Shown here piece after piece: positions 41,810-51,756 of a stretch of 64,000 nt of DNA. The notes below the pieces were generated by a model that was not told the origin of the DNA, did no database searches, and saw only the letters and a program-made list of their open reading frames with translations. The translations under genes and the position numbers were made by a program. Positions within the stretch are counted from its first letter, which is position 1. Each line of letters starts with the position of its first letter. The stretch comes from Actinernus sp. WN-2022 (taxonomy: Eukaryota; Cnidaria; Anthozoa; Actiniaria; Actinernidae). Location of the stretch: contig JAOWCC010001589.1 of assembly GCA_030867875.1 (NCBI GenBank), positions 76,903,537-76,967,536 on the forward strand, written 5' to 3'.

Positions 41810-41817
41810 CCTTACCA

Positions 41818-43257
41818 GGGAACTCATGGTAGTACGCATAAGCGCCTACAAAAGCCGCGGAGTGAACAGATCAGTTAGAAACCTGGACTGAATCGAGCCA
41901 CTCGCGAGTACTAGTTACCGAGCGACGCGAATCTATTTCAGTATGCCTGTTGGAAAGAAAAATCAATCAAAAACTATAAACCTACAGTGAACGATGTCAC
42001 AGTGTGAACCTTTCTTTCCACGACAATGTTTCTTATATAGCGATGTTTCGTGTGTCGTCATCTATTGTCATTAGGGACCTTACCGGCAACCAGGACGACG
42101 ACGGCAGTGACGACGGGAGGTAGAAGAGTGTTTTCTCCCGAAATCTGGTGTTTCCTAGTTCCTTTATTCGCTTTTAATTACGTTTCACGTCCAGGTCTTC
42201 GAAAAATATGATAAGCATAAAGTTTTGCTTACGCCGAACGAAAATCAGAGTGATTTACTTTCTTACGTTTGCGTTCTCTTGTAAACATAAACTTTGGGGT
42301 TTTCACGTTGTGTTTTTCCAGACAACAGATGAAATGAAGGCGACTGCTTTCACGTGCAGTTATTGTAGTTTGTAATTAATTGTATTGTTTTATGTCGTCC
42401 TCTTTTTTTGGGGGGGGGGGGGGGGAGGGGTTAAAAATGGTAATTGAGCTCATAGCAACAGTCATTCCTCTATAACTTTTGCTGTAGTAGTCGTAGAATT
42501 TTCACATTTTTCTCAAATGAATGTGTGTCATGAAGGCCCTTTCATGGTGTATTTCACCAAAAAGGAGGCATCACTTATAACGTCACAACAACGTCATCAT
42601 ACTAACATAAAACACTTAAAATACGTAGTTTCATTTTGTTAACAACTCACCAACATTTCTTCAAATTGAGACTATAAGTAAAGAAATGGTACGATACCGA
42701 TTTTGACGTTCTTTATGCCCGACATGCCCAACTAGTCTTTTCTCTTCCTCAATGGGGGACGTAATTAAAACAACCCGTTGTGCTATTCGTGAAGAGAAGG
42801 GGTGTTCGCTCCCCTCCCCCTTACGATAATCTTGTGAAACAACTTCGGTATATCATAGACAGTCATGGATTATAGACGACATGGAGTTCGTTGTTTGCCA
42901 CCAAGGGAATACACCTTCATTGTTTCATTTGTCCTTTTATCCAATTACCTTCTGGGGGATCGGAAGTAACATAACAATAGTGACGTCATGTGCAATGTGC
43001 GAGATATAGTGAACCACAACGCGGCTCGCCGCTTTGCGAAAGAAGTCAAAAATCACTTGTTGTAATAAAAAAGTCATGAATAATATTTCCACAGGTAGCC
43101 CAAGCTCATGTTTTGTAACTCCAGACAAACACTAGTAAAATGGCTTGAATCAACGTACCTTTGCTTTACTTAGTGTTTTCTGTTGATTTTATGGCGACCC
43201 TATACCTTTTATTTTTATGTTTTACTCATACAGGAGACCAGCTTTTGATGTTCAACC
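41818..43257. other. No recognisable gene; poly-G tract
   Basis: A T-run followed by about 16 G lies at 42400-42425. Otherwise no open frame, repeat pair or RNA gene was recognised. Confidence 0.4.
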
Positions 43258-43740
43258 AATCAAGCAAAACTTTATTTAAAGAGGGTGACACTAAATAGTA
43301 CAAAGTCAGTAATAAACTTGTGGCCCTCAACAATGATATAAATACAGACAATACGATTAAAATACAAGATCAATAAACTAAAATGTCATTCACTAATTAA
43401 TTAAACTACTGATGTCTTACAACTATATAAGTATAACTAATCCTAAAAATATAATCTTATAATTTATGGATAATAACTAGTATCTAAAAATATTATGTAC
43501 AATTAAAATACAAATTTATAACCTAGCTTCATGAAATGTGGTAAATTGATTAAAAGTTGCTTGGAATAAACGAAAATGCTTATACAAACATTTCTTTTTA
43601 GGTATATTTACTGAGGAGGAAGATCTTACTGTAATAGGTAGTTTATTCCAGCATTTAATAGTCGTAACTGTAAAACTTTTCTCTAACGTAACGAGGATGT
43701 AGCCTGGTGTTACTTTAACTGATTGTACATGTATAGTCAC
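43258..43740 (-). pseudogene. LINE RT C-terminal tail with 3' UTR
   Basis: The minus frame (43516-43740) reads EKSFTVTTIKCWNKLPITVR, then SSSSVNIPKK. The WNxLPxxVRxxxSxxxFKK-like block is the conserved end of CR1/L2-type reverse transcriptase ORFs (compare WNSLPKVAQESTSIKQF at the end of the LINE at 53.6 kb). The AT-rich remainder ends at an AATAAA on the minus strand near 43270. It is a 5'-truncated copy without catalytic domains. Confidence 0.55.
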
Positions 43741-43879
43741 AGTTTCTAGTAATATAATTATTCACATCAGAATTACGACAGAAAATGCTTATTCAAGCCA
43801 TTTTACATACATTTTAGACATTAACTGAAAGAAAAATGTTTCTATTTTTTACAAGGCTTTGTAATGTACACGTGGAGTC

Positions 43880-44147
43880 CCTGTGTACATGTTCCAACAC
43901 TTCGCCATACAGGCGTGCAAAGCGTTCTGGGTACCTGTCTGGAAGCCTCGTTCCAGTGCTTGAGAGCAATGGCGGATGTGCCCCCCTGCGAAGGGGGAAT
44001 GATGGTCATGGGCCGCATTGCAAGCATTTTGCCAACACGACCCAACAAATCCGCCATAACCGCCAACTCAACGAAACACAACGGACCATGGTTTCTAAGG
44101 CGTTTTCTCCGTACAAACTGTGGATGGCTTAGTCGGGCTCGACTTCG
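43880..44147 (+). promoter_or_regulatory. Possible INO80 first (5' UTR) exon and promoter region
   Basis: A consensus donor TTCG|GTAAGT lies at 44147/44148. It is followed by a 417-bp gap to a good acceptor (TATTTTTCAG, ending 44564) in front of the INO80 start-codon exon. The segment before the donor is GC-richer than its surroundings and contains GCAATGGCGGATG, which could be a promoter-proximal element or an upstream ORF. The exon start is not defined. Inferred from splice signals only. Confidence 0.35.
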
Positions 44148-44591
44148 GTAAGTTCCCTTCCCTCAGAACACGCTTTGTCAAAGGACAATCTTCGGTTTTC
44201 TGTAGTTTTCGTTGTTATTTCTCTCGTGAAGTCCGTCTTCTGTGGTCCGCTGTGACCAAGCGGTTGTTTGAGTCCCTTTGTTCGAAAGCTCAAAGAGGCT
44301 TTTCTGTCTGAACTGTTTCTCTCTCGGCCTAAACTTCTCGCCCTCTCGACTCAATTCCTTCACTGTTCGCCATTTCTTACTTGTTAGGAACCGCTTTGAG
44401 GAAACCTTGTATATTTCAGGGCCAGACCCCGATCAGAGAAACACACGATCTGCTAAAAGACCTCGCCACTTGTCCTTTCGTAATCGCAGTGTAACGAGAT
44501 GCTGAGTCGAGTGTTAGCTTGTTTCACTCCACATCAAAGTACTGACTATTTAATTATTTTTCAGGTTAGCTGTTTGGCCATTCCTTTGGCC

Positions 44592-44719
44592 ATGGCATCC
44601 CCTATTTCCTCTCCCGCACCCCCACTCCATGTCCAACATTTGGAGAAAGCCTTGCGGCTCGAACCTTTCTTTGGTTTCGTGGAACGGATCTTCTCTGACC
44701 CATTCCTGTCGACCTTAAG
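44592..44719 (+). CDS. INO80: INO80 chromatin-remodelling ATPase, coding exon 1
   Basis: The start codon has a strong context (GCCATGG). The exon encodes MASPISSPAPPLHVQHLEKA, LRLEPFFGFVERIF and SDPFLSTL, with two bases left for a split serine codon. The LxxxxLEkALRLexF pattern matches the extreme N-terminus of animal INO80. INO80 is the SNF2-type ATPase core of the INO80 complex in the nucleus, which slides nucleosomes and handles H2A.Z in transcription, replication and repair. The ATPase itself is encoded by later exons beyond the window. Acceptor TTTTTCAG ends at 44564, donor AAG|GTGAG at 44719. Four further exons join in phase, which makes the assignment firm. Confidence 0.85.
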
Positions 44720-45230
44720 GTGAGAATAACAACAAATATACGAATGAATTAGTTCAGGTTCTTTTTCGTCCTCGTTTTGGGATTGCTACTTTGTGGGGCT
44801 GAAACAGTGGGTGGGTTCCGTGGGGTGCAATTTTGAGCCCATGTCCATGAAGTAAAGATTGAGGGAAATAATTTGGTAGACTGCAGTGAAGTCCAAGGAA
44901 ACGCATCGATTTTCTCTCCAGTTCTCTGAAAAATAATAATTAAAAATAGGACATATTTTCAGCCGTTTCTGTTTGCTTAAGTTTTACTTTTTTGTAGTAA
45001 CTACAGCACACTGGCTTTTCGTGAAAAGGGGATGTGCAAAATTATTGTCTCTAGACTCTAGTAACTTATTTGTGATACATTTAGATTTCGTATATCAAAA
45101 TTTAATGTAGCTATACTGCAGTTGGAGAGTTTTTAGTTAAGTTTTGTGAACCTGGAATTGTTACACTTATATTGTCATACATGTATGTAAGTTAATTAGG
45201 AATTTTATTTAATATTTGGTAAAATAGACC

Positions 45231-45450
45231 AATCCAAGGTAATTTCCACCATCTTGTTAGGGGTGTAAACATGGTGCAAAATACAGTGTTTGTATGAGAA
45301 TCCGATGCCAAATAATTTTTGTAAAACTGAATTTCTGAAATATTAACTGTCTGCAACCTTAAGATACCAAGGTAAAAGATTTGAGGGATGTACATGTAGT
45401 TGTGCTGGGAAGTTTTCACTTTTCCATACATTTGTCTGTAAATTTTCCCG
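45231..45450. repeat. Dispersed repeat, family A, copy 2 (INO80 intron 1)
   Basis: Begins CCAATCCAAGGTAATTTCCACCATCTTG and continues with the blocks shared with 3530-3775 and 61970-62215. Just after it, 45450-45590 directly repeats about 44960-45090 ('cagccgtttctgtttgctta', 'ctgtagtaact', 'tcgtgaaaagggg'), a local duplication. Confidence 0.65.
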
Positions 45451-45770
45451 CATTGTTTCAGCCGTTTCTGTTTGCTTAAGTTTTACTTTTTTGTAGTAAC
45501 TACAGCACACTGGCTTTTCGTGAAAAGGGGATGTGCAAAATTATTGTCTCTAGACTCTAGTAACTTATTTGTGATACATTTAGATTTTACTTTTCCATAC
45601 ATTTGTCTGTAAATTTTCCCGCATTGTTATAGACAAATGCATGGGAAACATTTTCAGACTAGATTTTCAGACTTGCAGAAGTGAGTGTGGTTTATAAGTG
45701 GTAAACTACGGTAAATATGTTTTTACATGGTTTACAAAACAAATTTTATTAATGTATTTACATGTTACAG

Positions 45771-45880
45771 TGATACAGATGACAGTGACTTGAGTGACCT
45801 AGAGAACCTGCCAAAGAAAGATGTATTGTTAAATGGTGATGTGGGTAATAATGGCATGAATGGGTGTTTGAGACCCGAAG
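45771..45880 (+). CDS. INO80: INO80, coding exon 2
   Basis: Acceptor CATGTTACAG|T. The split codon AG|T gives serine, then DTDDSDLSDLENLPKKDVLL and NGDVGNNGMNGCLRPE, plus one base before the donor (GAAG|GTTAGT). The acidic Asp/Ser-rich run corresponds to the 'SDDSEDGLDDS' type segment after the N-terminal helix in vertebrate INO80. The region is low-complexity and poorly conserved; the phase agreement (2 in, 1 out) supports it. Confidence 0.85.
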
Positions 45881-46377
45881 GTTAGTTGATGAACAATCTT
45901 GTACAAATGGAACAGTTTTCATATAATATTGAGTGTCGTAAAACTAAAACCAAAGTAATTACCATTGTGAGTACGACATTATTTTGTGGGCACAAAATTT
46001 CATTCAATGACCCTTAAATCAGCAGTTTGATATAACTTCTTCAGTTTTAATTCAATCAGCATCAAACTTTACAACATTTTCAAGGATCCTCTTTCCTGTA
46101 AGTGTAAGAGGAAGCCCATGTTTCTTCATGCAACACACAAGTCCGCGGTCCACCATCATGGATTTTCATGGAGGGGCATGGGTGAGTCCTTACCAGGTAG
46201 TTCATAATCGATTGTAGTGCCAAGGATCGACAAGAAGGATACTTTATTGAAAATTGTAGGGCTTCCAAGACCTGATACAGGCTTTAACAATACTATAAAG
46301 CATAAGAGACATTATCAACGAAGATGACAAGCAATTGGACAAAAAGTTTCTACAGTGTGTATGATTAATTTTGTTTC

Positions 46378-46620
46378 GTGGATTGTTTAATCCGAACTGA
46401 AGTGTGCCTTAAATGAGTTGTTGTGATTTATTCACAGATCGAAACTCAGTGAAAGTAAGCTTATCCATTGGTAGATTAAAAGTTAAAAGAGCCAGTTTTG
46501 TGGATTGTTTAATCCAAACCGAAGTGTGCCTCAAATAAGTTGTGATTTATTCACAGATCGAAACTCAGTGAAAGTAAGCTTATTCATTGGTAGATTAAAA
46601 GTAAAAGAGCCAGTTCGACT
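46378..46620 (+). repeat. Tandem duplication with exon-like segment (INO80 intron 2)
   Basis: Two copies of about 118 bp ('gtggattgtttaatcc', 'gaagtgtgcct', 'tgatttattcacag', 'atcgaaactcagtgaaa', 'gtaagctta'). Each holds a 17-base segment between an acceptor-like TTATTCACAG and a donor-like GTAAGC. Inclusion of one copy between INO80 exons 2 and 3 would shift the frame onto an immediate TGA. Confidence 0.5.
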
Positions 46621-46680
46621 TTTACTTTTGTTTTGTGTTGTTATGCAAATGAGAACACACTCAATGAAGTGATTCATGTA

Positions 46681-46845
46681 CAGGGCTAAAAATAATGGCC
46701 GGTCAGTCACCGGTCAAGATCTGTATTTGGTTGAAACTGCAGTAACATTTACCGGTCAAAATGACCAGCAAGGCAAAGATTTGATCGGACAAGTTCCAAT
46801 TCTAGCCGGACATTGTCCGATTACCGGCCGTTATTTTTAGCCCTG
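46681..46845. mobile_element. hAT-like MITE (INO80 intron 2)
   Basis: Ends CAGGGCTAAAAATAATGGCC and GGCCGTTATTTTTAGCCCTG are inverted. ATGTA flanks both sides (46676-46680, 46846-46850). CAGGG ends are typical of hAT elements, although the visible duplication is only 5 bp. 165 bp, non-coding. Confidence 0.75.
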
Positions 46846-46910
46846 ATGTATAATGCACATCGTGATTTTAAAGGCCATATTTTGGGTTAAAAAGTATGCA
46901 ATTCAAGTTA

Positions 46911-47388
46911 AATCACATGCCTGACTCGGTAATAATTAAGAAATAGAAAACATTTCCCGTGTTTCTATAGAATTATAGAAACACGAGAAGGAGTTTGGGA
47001 GAACGAGAAATGGCAGTGGGAACACGAGCCCGAAGGACGAGTGTTTCCACAGCTATTTCGAGTTCTTCCAAACTTCCACAAGTGTTTCTATAACTCTATA
47101 GAAACAAGGGGGAAATGTTTTCTATTTCCTTTATAAAATAAACGAATAAAAGCACGGAAACGCTCGCTTAATTTGATAACCAAAACGTAAATTCTCACAA
47201 CTAGCTCAAGCGCGCGCTCAACTGTCTATGTTTCTATAGAGTTATAGAAACACGGCTTACAGCCAATCAGAGCGAGCGTACTATCGGAACTATTTTATAA
47301 TATTCCATGTTAAATTGCACTCAAAAAACCGATATCGGTTTTCTCATGCAATTTAACATGGAATTACCTCATCAGGCATGTGATTTTC
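46911..47388. mobile_element. MITE with internal hairpins (INO80 intron 2)
   Basis: Outer pair AAATCACATGCCTGA and TCAGGCATGTGATTT. Inside, 'tagaaaacatttccc' and its complement, and three copies of TGTTTCTATAG-type palindromes. Non-coding. Confidence 0.6.
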
Positions 47389-47544
47389 CTATAGAAAATG
47401 GTTTATGGTCTGTATTGATTAGGCTGCGAGGCTTCAGGGTAAATTTAAATTATTTCTTGGAGAACATTAATTTACCCTAGAGCCTCAATTGAACTTTTGT
47501 GTGTGGCAAATGAAACATATACAGTTGTATCGAGAGTGGGCTAT

Positions 47545-48285
47545 CAGTATTCATGGTTTGCACTGGCCTTGAAAAGTCCTTGAAAAGTTCTTGCATTTTG
47601 GCAGATTAGATTTTATCCTTGAAAATTAATAAGTCCTTGAATTTTGTTGAAACCTCCTTGGATGTTTGAGAAGACAGTAAAACAGCTTCATTTCTGTCTC
47701 CAAAAGATCATTAGAGTGGCATTGAATGATTCGTTGTGCAAACAAGTCAGATAAAGGGTCTTAGTCTTACATTGGGTCTAAATTGCATAGAATTTCAAGG
47801 TCATTTATAATGGTAATAGAACTGAGTAGAGTGCAATTTGGTCTGAAATCATACAGTCAAGTGATTACAAAATTGCACGACCACGAAGCATTACCACTTA
47901 ATTATATTAATTTTGAACGATAAACGTTCGTGTTTTTTTTTTTTAAACAACAAACTAGAAAAGTCAAGCGGGTAAAGCTTTGAAGAAGGCAATCAAAATC
48001 TAAGTGTGCGCGAGCAATCACGTAATCCCTACGCTGTGAAATGGCTTCTTAAAATCTGCTTTTTGATTGGTTCAGCAAAAGGATGCAATAACAGACACAA
48101 AATGATGCAATTTAGGCTGAAATCACTGCTGCTTTTAACCAATCAAATTGCAGGAAACAGCAATATAATTAATGTGCGAACCTGCAAAAAACAAGTCCTT
48201 GAAAAGTGTGGATTGTCCTTGATAAGTACTTGAAATGTCCTTGAAGAAAAAGTTCTGAATTTTGTATGAACCATGATATTGAAAA
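47545..48285. repeat. CCTTGAAAAG-rich element (INO80 intron 2)
   Basis: Both edges carry clusters of (A/T)CCTTGAAAAGT ('tccttgaaaagttcttgc' near 47575 and 'gtccttgaaaagtgtgg' near 48200). An outer imperfect inverted pair 'attcatggttt' and 'gaaccatgat' is present. Possibly a degraded MITE that ends just before INO80 exon 3. Confidence 0.4.
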
Positions 48286-48314
48286 ACTGATGCTACTGTA
48301 TTTCATTTTTCCAG

Positions 48315-48382
48315 AGTTGAAAATTGACAAGTCAAGGCTGTACAATTTTTCTAAAGTGAAGAAAGATCGGAGATGGTTAAAG
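48315..48382 (+). CDS. INO80: INO80, coding exon 3
   Basis: Acceptor TTTTTCCAG|AG. The split codon G|AG gives glutamate, then LKIDKSRLYNFSKVKKDRRW LK, ending at a codon boundary before GTTAGT. LYNFSKxKKxRxWLK is one of the most recognisable blocks of the INO80 N-terminal region. The upstream intron (45881-48314) is 2.4 kb and contains a duplicated pseudo-exon-like segment and MITEs. Confidence 0.92.
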
Positions 48383-48474
48383 GTTAGTTTAGTTGAGAGA
48401 AATTAGATTAATTTACACTAAAGTACTGTTGTTCTTTCAGACTGCAATGCACTCAGTACATGTATAATATATAT

Positions 48475-49448
48475 AACAAGAGGCCCTGAGTGGCCTTAAC
48501 TCGGGCCACCTTGCATGTAGTTCATGGAGTTCTAGCATATTACATGGTTTGTACTAGGGAGCCAGATAATAGACCTAGTCAGCTTGCCTGTTTGTTGCCC
48601 CATTTCAGACCACGTGATAGTTCTCCAGAGGATTCAGTGCTGTTTTCCAATTATAAAAATTGGTACATTTCCTCTTGGGATACTCCACATTCATGGTCGA
48701 GTCAAACCAGTTTTTAAAACACGTTTTACCGGAAATAGCTGTACGCGTCAGTTATTTGTTACAGTTGTTTCGTGCGCTCATAAGTACACGTGAGATCACA
48801 TCACTTGTTGCCAAGGAAACTTCACGCATGCGCGACAGAGAAAGCGTCGGATGTCGGCAGAGGTCTCTCCTTCGCCTTCCATTTTACCAAGACGGAGAGA
48901 GACCTCTGCTAGCAGGGAAGTCAGGCAATTGACGTGCGTTCCCCTTTTCGTAAAATGTGAGAAATTTCCATCCAGAGTCCTAGAAAAACTCAACATCTTG
49001 CCATTTCCATCGAAGAAACGTTGGGTTTCAGCAAAACTTCACTTCCGTTTTGGCCAGTGTACTCGTGTGGTGTTCATCATGTCGAATGAATCGCAGACTG
49101 GAGTGGAGCCAGTGCCCGGCAGTGGAGGTCCTTTGGCTCCGAAAAGGCTTTCCAACAAGGCTTTCCAACGAATGAAGTTAAATAAAACATGAAACTGTTT
49201 AGATTTGAGAGATGGCCATCTTGTTTTCACTGTGTAGTTATGTAAATAAGTTAACCGACCCGCAATGTCCCGAAGTGTCCCGAGCGATATCGAATCTGAT
49301 TGGTTGATCCTATCACGTGTTGAGTTTTTCTCCCGACACAACAATAAGAGGCATCTGATTGGTTGGGGGCGAAATTCCTCGACATGGAAAATAAAAAAAA
49401 TAAACACTTGCGATTTCTGACTCGAGCCGGCCAAAGGCCTGGCCCGAG
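48475..49448 (-). mobile_element. Helentron-like (HINE-type) element, copy 4 (INO80 intron 3)
   Basis: Minus orientation: the 5' end CTCGGGCCAGGCCTTTGGCC at 49448 is preceded by AATTA, and the 3' end is GTGGCCCGAGTTAAGGCCAC, a stem-loop and CTTGTT at 48475. Contains a small hairpin (GCAGAGGTCTCTC near 48858 and its complement near 48900). The 5' end matches copy 1 more closely than copies 2 and 3. Short open frames inside show no recognisable domain. Confidence 0.55.
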
Positions 49449-49607
49449 TAATTAGGCAAGTCTAAAAGTGGGTAGTACGACCTGAAAAAAATATATATAT
49501 AAAGAAAACAAAGATAAAGACACAAAAATAACTGGTAGAATCAAGCCTGGGAAATCAGTGCAAAGAAAAAGAAGAAAGAAAACAATTATCACTAACTACT
49601 GGCCAAG

Positions 49608-50633
49608 GTGCCTGGTTTCAACAGTGTATGCGCAAGTGCAGCATATTTTCATGCACAATGCTCACTGTGCATCAGGGTTTGGGTGCAAGGGAAACCGGAA
49701 GTCAGCCAGTTTACGCTCTCCTATATGTGTGGTGCTCTGCTTACGTGGGCCTTTGGCCCATGCAGGAGTTCCTTGGTTGTATTCTTAGTACTGCACTTAT
49801 CAATTGAAACCCCCCCCAAACAAAATATCGGTGTGGATGTACCCGTAGGCCTAGTTTGGATGGGTATTGAAAGACGAGAAACTATTGTGTCTTTGTCGCG
49901 GCACTTTACCGCATCTACCACACCAAAGACGAATCCTAACACTGCTAATGTTAGTAGTGTTAAGAAAACAGTGATGAATAAGCATTCTTCGGATAAAACA
50001 GCCTCGACAATAACACAATCCCAAGGTCCAAAGAAGAATAGAAAACGCAATCGAAGCTCGAGCCACACGGTCTCCCAGGCCACAACAGCCCAGCAGTCTA
50101 AGACTACAAGACCCTGTACTGCCGACGATAAACAGCTTAAGCCTGTCACAGTGATAGCCGGTGATTCCATTGTACAGAGAGTCCCTGGTTGGGACTTGTC
50201 AAATACTTACAAGGTGGTGGTGAAATCATTCTCAGGCGCAACAACCGGTGATATGGAGGATTATATAAGACCCATCACGAGAAAAGAGCCTGACAGAATC
50301 ATTCTACATATCGGAACGAATGATTTGAAGTCCCCTCAGTCTGCCCAGAACATCGCTGACAGTATAGTCAACCTGGCAGAGCAAATCGAAGGTGACTCAC
50401 CGAACACACATATCTCGATCTCCGCCCTTTTGTGCAGAAAAGAAGCCGAGCTCTGGGCGAAGGCGCAGGATGTAAACAAATCCCTGAGAAAGTTCTGTAC
50501 CAACAGGGGCTGGGGGTTCCTCACTAACCATAACATTAATCCCACCTGCCTAAACCGGAGCGGCCTCCATCTCAACAACAAGGGGGTAAGCCAATTGACT
50601 AAAAACTTTGGTGCACACATTGAAGAAAATTGA
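49608..50633 (+). CDS. LINE ORF1 with SGNH-esterase-like domain
   Basis: 341 codons if the first ATG is used, although the conserved part starts much later, so the true start may be the M at about residue 85. A basic Ser/Thr-rich linker (residues 100-170) precedes an SGNH fold: VTVIAGDSIV (nucleophile Ser in GDS, about residue 187), HIGTNDL (block III, 234-240) and SGLHLNNKG (block V, 318-326). Esterase-type ORF1 proteins are established in CR1-like LINEs and are thought to bind RNA or lipids. In block V the usual DGxH aspartate is serine, so the triad appears incomplete. The ORF is otherwise intact. Confidence 0.8.
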   Translation: MPGFNSVCASAAYFHAQCSLCIRVWVQGKPEVSQFTLSYMCGALLTWAFGPCRSSLVVFLVLHLSIETPPKQNIGVDVPVGLVWMGIERRETIVSLSRHFTASTTPKTNPNTANVSSVKKTVMNKHSSDKTASTITQSQGPKKNRKRNRSSSHTVSQATTAQQSKTTRPCTADDKQLKPVTVIAGDSIVQRVPGWDLSNTYKVVVKSFSGATTGDMEDYIRPITRKEPDRIILHIGTNDLKSPQSAQNIADSIVNLAEQIEGDSPNTHISISALLCRKEAELWAKAQDVNKSLRKFCTNRGWGFLTNHNINPTCLNRSGLHLNNKGVSQLTKNFGAHIEEN

Positions 50634-50818
50634 ATTGATCTAGCCAACGATCTGAGAACTAATAGTAGCACTATATATCCTTTTGCAAAATCAGCATTAG
50701 CTAGCAATGTCAACACTGCAAAAAACCAAAATATTTCGAACATAGAGAGCCTCTCATCAGAGTATGAAACACCTTCAGTAGCTAATGATTCTAGTAGCTC
50801 ATGTAACCCAATCCAAGC

Positions 50819-51748
50819 TTGTTGCGACCTAGAAACGACTTACCAAATTTTCAACTCGGTTTTAAAATTGCCGCTTTAAACATAGCAAGTCTAATCAAAC
50901 ATATTGATGAACTCCGCGTTCACATGACCTCAAACTACCCTGATGTGCTAGTCATTAACGAAACTAGACTAGACCAAACTGTAGATTACGCGGAATATCA
51001 AATTGATGGCTACTCTACTGTTACTAAGCACCGCGATAGAAGAGGCGGTGGAGTTGCAATCTATTTGAGAAACACAATAAATTTTATTAACAGAACAGAC
51101 CTACAAGATGACAATCTAGAATTAATATGCGTTGAGATTAGGAAACCTAAAGTAAAACCTTTTCTCATTAGCACTTGGTACAGGCCGCCAAACTCCCCCA
51201 TACAGTTGTTTGACAATTTTGAGGTATTTCTCAATAAGATCGAAACGGAGAATATCGAATCAACTATAATAGGAGATTTTAACTGTAATATTGCATCAGA
51301 TCCACTTAATCGATGCACTAAAACCCTAGTTGAATTATGCAAATTGTATCAATACTCGCAGCTAATTAACGAACCCACGCGTATTACTCCCAGTACATCT
51401 ACTACTATTGATCTTTTTTTTACCAATGAACCTGCCAAATACAAATATTCTGGGGTTTCGCATGTTGGTATAAGCGATCATAGTGTTGTTTATGCAGCCA
51501 GAAAGCTGGTATCACCTAAGAGCACTCCTAGATATGTTGAGTCACGTAACTACAAACATTTTGATTCTGCATTATTCGCACGAGATATCAAACTAGTCCC
51601 GTGGAATAAAATTACGTCTACTAATGACCCAAATACCGCATGGGAACTCTGGAAAAACATGTTCTTGGAAATAGTTGACTGGCATGCACCAATCAAACGA
51701 AGAAGGATACGAAATTCATTCGCTCCGTGGCTTAAACAACTCCATTAA
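50819..51748 (+). CDS. LINE ORF2, endonuclease part (frameshifted from RT)
   Basis: 310-codon frame with apurinic/apyrimidinic endonuclease motifs: ALNIASL (catalytic Asn, residue 21), INETRLD (Glu 48), RGGGVAIYLR (75-84), STWYRPPNSP (118-127), IGDFNCN (151-157) and GISDHSVVYA (Asp-His 220-221). The catalytic residues are present. The frame ends at APWLKQLH, and the natural continuation is in the -1 frame a few bases later. A one-base change near 51733-51736 therefore separates endonuclease and RT. The upstream end may also lack some codons, since ORF2 normally begins a little before the conserved part. Confidence 0.85.
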   Translation: MLRPRNDLPNFQLGFKIAALNIASLIKHIDELRVHMTSNYPDVLVINETRLDQTVDYAEYQIDGYSTVTKHRDRRGGGVAIYLRNTINFINRTDLQDDNLELICVEIRKPKVKPFLISTWYRPPNSPIQLFDNFEVFLNKIETENIESTIIGDFNCNIASDPLNRCTKTLVELCKLYQYSQLINEPTRITPSTSTTIDLFFTNEPAKYKYSGVSHVGISDHSVVYAARKLVSPKSTPRYVESRNYKHFDSALFARDIKLVPWNKITSTNDPNTAWELWKNMFLEIVDWHAPIKRRRIRNSFAPWLKQLH

Positions 51749-51756
51749 AAGATCTC

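Noticed and set aside
43842..44151. Protein gene on either strand in front of INO80
   Set aside because: Opposite-strand frames overlap completely, neither has a recognisable domain, and the splice donor at 44148 suits a 5' UTR exon better.
48851..49192. 113-residue frame within Helentron-like copy 4
   Set aside because: No recognisable domain; opposite-strand frames overlap and it spans a hairpin.
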